A stretch of 5,784 nucleotides of DNA, from the NCBI GenBank assembly GCA_013153105.1, contig JAADFC010000084.1, positions 1 to 5,784 of the forward strand. Reading direction: 5' to 3'. This document shows positions 1 through 5,361 of the stretch, one piece after another (position 1 is the stretch's first letter; every line of letters begins with the position of its first letter). The notes under the pieces are model-generated. The model had not been told where the DNA came from and did no database searches. It saw nothing but the letters and a program-made list of their open reading frames with translations. This stretch comes from Thermoproteota archaeon. Its GTDB lineage: Archaea; Thermoproteota; Thermoprotei_A; Sulfolobales; Pyrodictiaceae. The translations under genes and the position numbers were made by a program.

Positions 1-251
1 TGGACCAGCGCGACCCCCCGCTCCCAGGGCGGCAGCCCGGTGACATCCCTACCCGCTACCATCACCCTGCCTGCCTCGGGCTCCACCAGCCCCGCCACGG
101 CGCGGAGCAGAGTCGTCTTCCCGCTCCCGCTGGGGCCGAGGACCACATGGTAGCCTCTCCGCTGCACGAGGCTCACATCCCTCAGAACTAGCCTGCCCCC
201 CAGCCTCACCCGGAGCCCCTCGACGCGCAGCAGCCCCGCCGCTCCCACCAC
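1..251 (-). CDS. ABC transporter ATP-binding protein, N-terminal part (truncated by window edge)
   Basis: Reading the minus strand from a GTG at 251 gives 83 codons before the window ends. The product is the start of an ABC-type nucleotide-binding domain. A beta-strand segment (LLRVEGLRVRLGGRLVLRDV, residues 7-26) leads to a perfect Walker A motif, GPSGSGKTT, at residues 39-47 with Lys45 as the phosphate-binding lysine. Next come AVAGLVEPEAGRV and GRDVTGLPPWERGVALV, the usual lead-in to the Q-loop, which is cut off. The signature motif, Walker B and H-loop lie outside the window, so the substrate and transporter partner cannot be named. GTG codons at 251 and 248 are both possible starts, and no other start codon is seen just upstream in this frame. 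An AT-rich element about 28 bases upstream of 251 fits a leaderless or nearly leaderless transcript. The gene is divergent from the radical SAM gene. The family call is firm; the exact start is not. Confidence 0.85.
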   Translation of the reverse strand, partial: MVGAAGLLRVEGLRVRLGGRLVLRDVSLVQRRGYHVVLGPSGSGKTTLLRAVAGLVEPEAGRVMVAGRDVTGLPPWERGVALV

Positions 252-274
252 GCTCCCACCACACGCGTCGCCTA

Positions 275-285
275 GGTTAAGAACC
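275..285. promoter_or_regulatory. AT-rich dyad, candidate promoter element between divergent genes
   Basis: GGTTAAGAACC is a small dyad (GGTT / AACC with a 3-base spacer) and the only AT-rich patch in the 252-364 intergenic region. On the minus strand it reads GGTTCTTAACC. Its centre lies about 28 bases upstream of the ABC gene's GTG at 251, the usual distance from an archaeal TATA box to a transcription start. On the plus strand it could serve the radical SAM gene with a leader of roughly 55-60 bases. It may be a TATA box, an operator, or both. The call is an inference from position and composition only. Confidence 0.35.
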
Positions 286-329
286 CGCCCACGCCGGCAG
301 CCGCACCCCGTCCCACCGGCTACGCCCCC

Positions 330-355
330 GGGGCAGCGGGGGCGGCGGGGAGGGG
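330..355 (+). other. Potential G-quadruplex motif abutting the ribosome binding site
   Basis: Four G-runs of at least four bases lie in 26 bases: GGGG (330-333), GGGGG (338-342), GGGG (347-350) and GGGG (352-355), separated by CAGC, CGGC and A. This meets the usual four-tract, short-loop pattern for a quadruplex. The last run shares two bases with the Shine-Dalgarno sequence of the downstream gene. A CCCCC run at 325-329 could pair with the G-runs instead and form a hairpin. The sequence pattern is seen directly; formation in the cell and any effect on translation are inferred. Confidence 0.4.
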
Positions 356-360
356 AGGAG
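354..360 (+). promoter_or_regulatory. Shine-Dalgarno site of the KamA-family gene
   Basis: GGAGGAG ends four bases before the ATG at 365, and the GGAGG core is six bases from it. It supports ATG 365 as the start. It overlaps the end of a G-rich run that could form alternative structures. Confidence 0.75.
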
Positions 361-364
361 CTGG

Positions 365-2278
365 ATGCAAACCCTACGCCTCGAGCCCAGCCCCGCGCGG
401 GGCTACGACTACACCAGGATAAACAAGACCGACGTACCCCTGCAGATAGTGAAGCCCGCCACCAGCATAAACCTCGACGAGTTCCTCTGGAGCGAGGACC
501 CCCAGGTGCACGAGATACTCCTGACAAGCTCCAGCCTCGAGGAGGCCAGGAGGAGCCTCTTCCTCTACCTCAACCAGAAGGAGTGGGAGCTGAGCCAGGG
601 AACAGGCCTCCACCCCCTCATAGAGTCCATAGCCAGAGAGGCCATCAGAGTGTTCAAGAACATAATATCCCCGAGGAACGAGAAGCTCACCGGCTACAGC
701 GCGCTGCTCCACCTCTGGAGGCTCGCCAAGTTCCCCCGCGACGCCGCGGCAGAGGTTGACGAGGGCTTCGTCTACGAGTTCAAACACCTCTTCAAGGCTA
801 TAAACGGCAGGCCCGACATCTACCCGGCCAAGTACGCGGAGGGGCTGGAGCAGGTAGACTTCACCCGCCTGAAGGGGAGGGCTGCGGGCATAGCCAGGAG
901 CAACTACCTCGACGAGCTGGCCAGGAGGATAAAGAGGTACCTCGAGCGGTACCCTAGCGGGCTCGACCCCAAGGTAATCGAGAAGAGGAGGAGGAACCGG
1001 GAGAGAATACTCGAGATCCTCGGCGGAACCGAGGACGACTGGCGCGACTACAGGTGGCACTTCAGGAACGTGCTCAAGGGCAGGAGGGGCATAGAGATAC
1101 TCAAGAAGCTTGCGAAGATAGACGAGGAAGACGCCAAGGCAATGGAGGAGGCTGTGAGGTACAGGATACCCTTCGGCCTCACCCCCTACTACCTCCACCT
1201 CTTCGACCTCGACACACCCTGGAAGGCCGGCGACCACCAGGTGCGCCGCCAGGTGCTGCCACCCCTCCACTACGTCAAGGTGATGATGGAGCACCGCGAG
1301 GACCGCGAATACTACTTCGACTTCATGGGCGAGCACGACACGAGCCCCCATCCGCTCATAACCAGGCGCTACCCGATGGTAGCGATACTCAAGGCGGCGA
1401 ACACCTGCCCGCAGATATGCGTCTACTGCCAGCGGAACTGGGAGATAGTAACCGCCATGGACCCGGACGGGGTGCCCACCAGGAAGGCTATAGACAAGGC
1501 TATCGACTGGTTCGCCGAGCACCCCGAGATAAGGGACGTGCTCATAACCGGCGGGGACCCGATGATACTCAGCGACAGCATGCTCGAACACATAGTGTCC
1601 AGGCTGGCCGAGCTGGACCACATAGAGCTGATAAGGATAGGCACGAGGATACTCGTAACCGTGCCATTCAGGATAACCGACGAGCTGGCCGAGATGCTGG
1701 GCAGCTACATAGAGCCTGGCAAGAGGATACTAAGCATCTCCACCCACATAGAGTCTGCCTACGAGGTCACCCCCGAGACGGCCGAGGCGGTATTCAAGCT
1801 GCGCAGGAACGGGCTCATGGTGTACAACCAGCAGGTCTACACCTTCTGGGTCAGCCGCCGCTTCGAGACCGTGGCGCTCCGGATAGCACTGAAGAAGGCT
1901 GGGATAGACCCCTACTACAACTTCTACCCGAAGGGCAAGTGGGAGACCAAGGACTACCTCGTGCCCGTCGCGAGGATACTGCAGGAGCGCAAGGAGGAGG
2001 CTCGCCTGCTGCCCGGCACCTACCGCACCGAGGAGCCTGTGTTCAACGTGCCCAGGCTGGGCAAGAACCACCTACGCGCCTGGCAGGACCACGAGCTGAT
2101 AATGATACGCCCCGACGGCCGCCGCGTCTACCTCTGGCACCCCTGGGAGAAGAACATACAGCTCGTCGACCCCTACATATACACCGACATAGTGTCCATC
2201 AAGATGTACCTGGACAAGCTGGTAGAGGTCTTCGGCGAGGACCCCGAGGACTACAAGAGCATATGGTACTACTACTAG
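365..2278 (+). CDS. KamA-family radical SAM/PLP aminomutase; predicted glutamate-type rather than lysine-type 2,3-aminomutase
   Basis: This 637-residue protein is a cytosolic radical SAM, PLP-dependent enzyme of the lysine 2,3-aminomutase (LAM) family, which moves an amino group from C2 to C3. Residues from about 226 to the C-terminus align with LAM. The [4Fe-4S]/SAM motif CxxxCxxC is Cys348, Cys352 and Cys355, and the SAM-binding GGDP is at 396-399. The candidate PLP lysine is Lys567 in NVPRLGK. Arg357, two residues after the last cluster Cys, matches LAM Arg134, which binds the substrate carboxylate. LAM Asp293 and Asp330, which hold the lysine side-chain amine, are replaced by Lys523 (PYYNFYPK) and Asn561. 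This pair is reported for glutamate 2,3-aminomutase. The zinc-binding Cys residues of LAM are absent; the only three Cys in the protein are the cluster ligands. Residues 1 to about 225 are a charged, mostly helical extension of unknown role. The start is fixed by a strong SD. The family is near certain; the glutamate substrate is an inference. Confidence 0.93.
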   Translation: MQTLRLEPSPARGYDYTRINKTDVPLQIVKPATSINLDEFLWSEDPQVHEILLTSSSLEEARRSLFLYLNQKEWELSQGTGLHPLIESIAREAIRVFKNIISPRNEKLTGYSALLHLWRLAKFPRDAAAEVDEGFVYEFKHLFKAINGRPDIYPAKYAEGLEQVDFTRLKGRAAGIARSNYLDELARRIKRYLERYPSGLDPKVIEKRRRNRERILEILGGTEDDWRDYRWHFRNVLKGRRGIEILKKLAKIDEEDAKAMEEAVRYRIPFGLTPYYLHLFDLDTPWKAGDHQVRRQVLPPLHYVKVMMEHREDREYYFDFMGEHDTSPHPLITRRYPMVAILKAANTCPQICVYCQRNWEIVTAMDPDGVPTRKAIDKAIDWFAEHPEIRDVLITGGDPMILSDSMLEHIVSRLAELDHIELIRIGTRILVTVPFRITDELAEMLGSYIEPGKRILSISTHIESAYEVTPETAEAVFKLRRNGLMVYNQQVYTFWVSRRFETVALRIALKKAGIDPYYNFYPKGKWETKDYLVPVARILQERKEEARLLPGTYRTEEPVFNVPRLGKNHLRAWQDHELIMIRPDGRRVYLWHPWEKNIQLVDPYIYTDIVSIKMYLDKLVEVFGEDPEDYKSIWYYY

Positions 2279-2320
2279 CCGCGTCCCACGCACTCTTTCC
2301 AAGCGTGCCAAGCCTCCCTC

Positions 2321-2344
2321 CCGGGGGATACCCCGGTCTTCTTC
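2321..2344 (+). terminator. Hairpin plus T-rich tail downstream of the KamA-family gene
   Basis: A perfect 6-bp stem, CCGGGG (2321-2326) with CCCCGG (2331-2336), has a GATA loop and is followed at once by TCTTCTTC. It lies 43 bases after the stop codon. This looks like an intrinsic-style terminator and argues that the mutase and the synthase downstream are transcribed separately. Archaeal termination mainly depends on the T-tract, which here is short and interrupted by C, so strength is uncertain. Confidence 0.45.
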
Positions 2345-2542
2345 ACAGCCGCCGCGCCTGCCCGTACACTCGTTCGGCTCCGGCCCCGTAGCCTCTACAC
2401 GGGTTTCTGCACGGCAGACCGTACGGGTGTTCGCCGGGCATTGGGACACCCGGTATAGTCCCTGCCTAGCCTGTCGCCCGCCTGTCCCGGGAGCATCGGG
2501 GCTGCCTGGCCGTTTGTACGGCCGCACGGCCCGCCTATCCTC
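2345..2542 (+). other. Non-coding intergenic region rich in inverted repeats (possible leader)
   Basis: No plausible gene is seen here, nor any C/D-box motif. Inverted repeats include CCCGTAC (2361-2367) with GTACGGG (2421-2427), enclosing two small hairpins: 2385-2403 with a 2-base bulge, and 2406-2418 (TCTGC/GCAGA). Others are CGGGTGT (2424-2430) with ACACCCG (2446-2452), and GGCCGT (2508-2513), which can pair with ACGGCC at 2518-2523 or with a second copy at 2526-2531. Several are mutually exclusive. Such repeats arise easily by chance in GC-rich DNA, so function is unproven. Confidence 0.3.
2452..2459 (+). promoter_or_regulatory. Weak candidate TATA element for the synthase gene
   Basis: GGTATAGT is one of the few AT-containing patches between the terminator-like hairpin and the GTG at 2558. 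If it is a TATA box, transcription would begin near 2480 and leave a leader of about 75-80 bases containing the SD and the 2508-2531 hairpin. A second weak patch, GTTTGTA near 2512-2518, would start the RNA too close to the SD. The support is composition and position only. Confidence 0.22.
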
Positions 2543-2549
2543 GGAGGTG
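2543..2549 (+). promoter_or_regulatory. Shine-Dalgarno site of the DRE-TIM synthase gene
   Basis: GGAGGTG is a full match to the archaeal SD core and lies eight bases before GTG 2558. It decides that start; no other start codon in this frame is as well placed. Confidence 0.8.
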
Positions 2550-2557
2550 TCCACGGG

Positions 2558-3865
2558 GTGGCTGGCGCGGCGGAGGTCGAGCTCTACCGCAGCGTGTTCC
2601 CCTTCCACGAGCCCCCTAGGATAGTCGTCGAGGGGGCCTCGAGGTGGTTCGACCCTGGAAGGATAGTGGTTACCGACACTACTCTCCGCGACGGGCAGCA
2701 GGGATGGAGGCCGCTCAGCGTCGAGGAGGGCTTGAAGATATACGAGGCGCTCGTCGAGCTGGGCGGTGATGGGAGCATCTACTCGGCGGAGTTCTTCCTC
2801 TACACTCCCCGGGACCGGGAGCTTGTGAGGCGTGTGCTGGAGATAGGGGCCGAGTACCCTAAGCCCATCGGCTGGATTAGGGCTTCTCTCAGCGACCTTG
2901 GGCTGGTGGTGGAGGCGGGGCTCGAGGAGACCACGGTGTTGACGAGTATAAGCGACTACCACATCTACTACAAGTTTGGTGTGACCAGGGAGAGGGCGTT
3001 TGAGAAGTATCTCGAGGTTGTCGAGGAGGCTATGAAGCGCGGGATAGTTGTACGCTGCACTCTCGAGGATGCTACGAGGGCTAGCCTGGAGAGGAACATC
3101 AAGCCCTTCGTTGAGAGGCTCATGAGGCTCAGCGAGAGGTACGGCGTTGAGTTCAGGGTGAAGGTCGCGGACACGCTGGGGCTCGGGCTCCCCTTCCCCG
3201 AGGTGCCCCCGCCCCGGGGGGTGCCTAGGCTGGTGGAGGCGCTGCGGGAGATGGGGCTGGAGCCGGAGCAGATAGAGTTCCACGGCCACAACGACCTTGG
3301 CCTCGTGGTTGCCAACCATCTGGCCGCGTGGCTCCACGGGGCCGGGATGAGCAACTGTACGCTCCTTGGTATAGGGGAGAGGGCTGGGAACTGCCCGCTG
3401 GAGGTGATGCTCGTACACTACGCTGGGCTCACCGGTAGGAGGCCTAGGCTGGAGAAGCTCCCCGAAATCGTGGCTATGCTGGAGGAGATGGGTGTGCGGG
3501 TGCCGGAGTGGCAGCCTCTCGTGGGGAGGAACGCGTTCCGCACCAAGGCGGGGGTGCACATTGACGGTCTCCTGAAGAACCCGGAGGTGTACCTGCCCTT
3601 CGACCCCGCCCTCGTGGGGCGCAGCGCAGACATAGCGGTCACCCCCTACGGTGGCAGGGCGGCGGTGCTGCTCTGGCTCCGCAGCAGGCTACCCGGCGGT
3701 GAGGAGCTGCGCAAGGACGACCCGAGGGTGGAGGCGTTGTACCGGGACGTTGTGCGCCTCTTCGAGGAGACGGGTCGCCACACGCCGCTTAGCGACGAGG
3801 AGATGGAGATGCTGGCGTCCCGCTACTTCCCCCAGCTCCGCGGTGCTGGGAGCGTGCCAGCCTAA
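2558..3865 (+). CDS. DRE-TIM metallolyase: citrate (Re)-synthase-like / isopropylmalate-homocitrate synthase family
   Basis: This 435-residue enzyme condenses acetyl-CoA with a 2-oxoacid on a metal-binding TIM barrel. The hallmarks are DTTLRDGQQG at residues 40-49 (catalytic Arg44, metal ligand Asp45), HGHNDLG at 242-248 (metal-binding His242 and His244) and GIGERAGN at 271-278. The sequence NAFRTKAGVHIDGLLKNPEV is the conserved segment after the barrel. Typical LeuA proteins are about 500 residues with a C-terminal leucine-binding domain; this one stops soon after the accessory helices, so leucine feedback by that domain is unlikely. DGQQ in place of DGEQ, the SAEFFLYT segment, the GWIRAS segment and SISDYHI match my memory of the Clostridium kluyveri-type Re-citrate synthase group better than LeuA, CimA or NifV. 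The product could therefore be citrate; isopropylmalate or homocitrate remain possible. The GTG start is fixed by the SD at 2543-2549. An aconitase-family pair follows on the same strand, which would isomerise the product. T-ending codons look more common than in the mutase gene. Confidence 0.9.
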   Translation: MAGAAEVELYRSVFPFHEPPRIVVEGASRWFDPGRIVVTDTTLRDGQQGWRPLSVEEGLKIYEALVELGGDGSIYSAEFFLYTPRDRELVRRVLEIGAEYPKPIGWIRASLSDLGLVVEAGLEETTVLTSISDYHIYYKFGVTRERAFEKYLEVVEEAMKRGIVVRCTLEDATRASLERNIKPFVERLMRLSERYGVEFRVKVADTLGLGLPFPEVPPPRGVPRLVEALREMGLEPEQIEFHGHNDLGLVVANHLAAWLHGAGMSNCTLLGIGERAGNCPLEVMLVHYAGLTGRRPRLEKLPEIVAMLEEMGVRVPEWQPLVGRNAFRTKAGVHIDGLLKNPEVYLPFDPALVGRSADIAVTPYGGRAAVLLWLRSRLPGGEELRKDDPRVEALYRDVVRLFEETGRHTPLSDEEMEMLASRYFPQLRGAGSVPA

Positions 3866-3872
3866 GCCCGCC

Positions 3873-3882
3873 CACTATTTCA
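3873..3882 (+). promoter_or_regulatory. Weak candidate promoter element for the leuC-leuD pair
   Basis: ACTATTTCAA is the only AT-rich stretch in the 151-base gap between the synthase and the large-subunit gene. As a TATA-like element it would start RNA near 3905-3910, close to the 3906-3925 hairpin. It could equally be a weak T-rich termination site for the synthase, or nothing. If it is not a promoter, the three genes are one operon. Confidence 0.2.
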
Positions 3883-3883
3883 A

Positions 3884-3925
3884 CCCCGCAGCAGCCGGGG
3901 CGGCACCCGCACTCTAGGGTGCGGG
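3884..3925 (+). other. Two tandem hairpins between synthase and leuC genes
   Basis: CCCCG (3884-3888) pairs with CGGGG (3896-3900) across a 7-base loop. Five bases later, CCCGCAC (3906-3912) pairs perfectly with GTGCGGG (3919-3925) across a TCTAGG loop. No T-run follows, so this is not a classic terminator. The hairpins may stabilise or process the mRNA, or be part of a leader. Only the pairing potential is seen. Confidence 0.35.
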
Positions 3926-3998
3926 CTCCGCACCGCCGGCGTGGCCGCTGCGCCGCGCCCTTGGATGGTCCCCTGGGAGGGTGGTGTAGCGGATCCGT

Positions 3999-4005
3999 GG
4001 AGGTG
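3999..4005 (+). promoter_or_regulatory. Shine-Dalgarno site supporting the TTG start of leuC
   Basis: GGAGGTG ends 11 bases before TTG 4017, a slightly long spacing. An in-frame TAG at 3987-3989 and the lack of any ATG or GTG in frame between it and 4017 leave TTG 4017 as the only start that keeps the conserved N-terminus. Confidence 0.65.
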
Positions 4006-4016
4006 GCCCTGAGGCC

Positions 4017-5327
4017 TTGGCTGGGCTGACCCTGACTGAGAAGCTGTTCCAGGCCAAGCTGGGCCGGGTCCCCGAGACCGGGGAGATAGTGGTGGTTGAC
4101 CTCGACCTCGTCTACGCCCACGACGGGACGTTCACGCTGGCGTATGAGGTTATGAGGCAGGTGCCACAGCTGAGCAGGGTGTTCGACCCAAGGAAGGTGG
4201 CGCTGTTCATAGACCACGCGGCGCCCGCGCCGACTGTGGCGGCGGCGGTTGTGCACCAGGCTATGAGGAAGTTCGCCCGGGAGTATGGTGTGAGGCTCTA
4301 CGATGTCGGCACCGGTATAAGCCACCAGGTGGTGGCGGATGAGGGTCTTGTGAGGCCTGGCATGTTCGTCGTCGGGGCTGACAGCCACACGGTGACCGGC
4401 GGCGCGTTCGCAGCCTTCGCCACCGGCGTGGGGAGCACCGACGCGGCTGTGGCGATGGCGACTGGCAGGCTCTGGTTCAGGGTGCCGGAGCAGGTTAGGA
4501 TAAGGCTTGAGGGCGAGGCGCCGCCGTATATAATGGGCAAGGACATCGTGCTAAGCATAATCGGCGACGTGAAGTCCGACGGTATGATATACAGGGCTGT
4601 CGAGTACGCCGGCCCCGGCCTGAAGAGCGTTAGCATGGACTCCCGCATGACCATAAGCAACATGGCGGTCGAGATGGGCGCCAAGGTAGGCCTCTTCCCC
4701 AGCGACGAGGTCGCGAGGGCATGGTTCAAGGCGCAGCACGGCCTGGAGGCCCCCGCCCTGGAGGCGGACCCCGACGCGGAGTACAGCGATGAGCTGGTCT
4801 ACGAGCTGCCCCGCCTCGAGCCCGTGGTCGCGGCGCCGCCCAACGTCGACAACGTGAAGCCCGTGAGGGAGGTTGAGGGTGTAGAGGTGGACCAGGTGTT
4901 CATAGGCAGCTGCACCAACGGCCGATACGAGGACTACGTGGCGGCTGCCAGGATACTCAAGGGCCGCAGGGTGAGGGAGGGGGTCCGCTGCGTCGCCATA
5001 CCAGCCAGCAGGAAGGTCTACATGCGCCTCCTGGAGAACGGTATAGTGGAGAAGCTGGTGCAGGCGGGCTGCTTCGTCGCCTACGGCACCTGCGGCCCCT
5101 GCATAGGCGCGCACCTGGGCCTCCTCGGCGAGGGCGAGGTGGCGGTCTCCACTACGAACAGGAACTTCACCGGTAGGATGGGCCACAAGACCTCCAGGGT
5201 CTACCTGGCCAGCCCTGCCACCGCAGCCGCGGCTGCGGTGGCGGGGAGGATAACCGACCCCCGCGAGTTTCTCCGGGGCGACCAGCCGCTCATGGTCGTG
5301 GACCCCTACTACGGCTACCGCGACTAG
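4017..5327 (+). CDS. leuC: Aconitase-family dehydratase large subunit (LeuC/homoaconitase type)
   Basis: This 436-residue protein is the large, [4Fe-4S]-binding subunit of a two-subunit archaeal-type hydro-lyase that isomerises a hydroxy-acid by dehydration and rehydration. The cluster ligands are Cys299 in GSCTNGR and Cys359 and Cys362 in GTCGPCIGAH. Other family motifs are LTEKLFQAKLGR near the N-terminus, IDHAAPAP, DSHTVTGGAF at 122-131 (the usual Cys after DSHT is Val), GVGSTDAAVAMATGRLWF, and STTNRNFTGRMGH near the C-terminus. The length is close to the 415-430 usual for the group. The start is TTG 4017, the only option after an in-frame stop at 3987. The small subunit follows 34 bases downstream, and the acetyl-CoA-condensing synthase lies upstream. 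Substrate cannot be read from this subunit: 3-isopropylmalate, homocitrate or citrate are all possible, since specificity lies mainly in the small subunit. Confidence 0.93.
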   Translation: MAGLTLTEKLFQAKLGRVPETGEIVVVDLDLVYAHDGTFTLAYEVMRQVPQLSRVFDPRKVALFIDHAAPAPTVAAAVVHQAMRKFAREYGVRLYDVGTGISHQVVADEGLVRPGMFVVGADSHTVTGGAFAAFATGVGSTDAAVAMATGRLWFRVPEQVRIRLEGEAPPYIMGKDIVLSIIGDVKSDGMIYRAVEYAGPGLKSVSMDSRMTISNMAVEMGAKVGLFPSDEVARAWFKAQHGLEAPALEADPDAEYSDELVYELPRLEPVVAAPPNVDNVKPVREVEGVEVDQVFIGSCTNGRYEDYVAAARILKGRRVREGVRCVAIPASRKVYMRLLENGIVEKLVQAGCFVAYGTCGPCIGAHLGLLGEGEVAVSTTNRNFTGRMGHKTSRVYLASPATAAAAAVAGRITDPREFLRGDQPLMVVDPYYGYRD

Positions 5328-5361
5328 CCCTGGTCCCGGGCGGTCCGGCGGGGTGGAGTGG

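Noticed and set aside
49..264. 71-codon minus-strand open frame in another frame over the ABC gene
   Set aside because: The neighbouring frame contains a perfect Walker A motif and ABC ATPase context; this frame gives only Gly/Arg/Ala-rich sequence.
374..1621. Long open frame on the minus strand opposite the aminomutase (415 codons)
   Set aside because: It is full of Val, Leu, Gly and Tyr runs with no recognisable motif. It is the expected antisense shadow of a gene whose codons nearly all end in G or C.
1054..2391. 445-codon plus-strand open frame in another frame inside the aminomutase
   Set aside because: It is an Arg/Gly/Pro/His-rich product overlapping a gene with complete motifs and a strong SD, so it is a composition artefact.
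2360..2428. tRNA-like layout: 7-bp outer helix enclosing hairpins
   Set aside because: There is no GTTCGAAT-type T-loop, no proper D-arm and no 7-base anticodon loop, and the length is about 67 bases. It is not a tRNA.
2427..2624. Possible 65-codon small gene between mutase and synthase
   Set aside because: It overlaps the start of the synthase, has no SD of note, and its Ser/Arg/Pro/Cys-rich product is typical of random GC-rich sequence.
2072..3559. 495-codon minus-strand open frame opposite the synthase
   Set aside because: It covers the end of one real gene, the intergenic gap and most of another, has no domain motif, and mirrors codon bias on the other strand.
3976..3996. GGTGGTGTAGCGG resembling a tRNA D-arm
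   Set aside because: No T-arm or acceptor stem partner is found nearby, so the match is probably chance.
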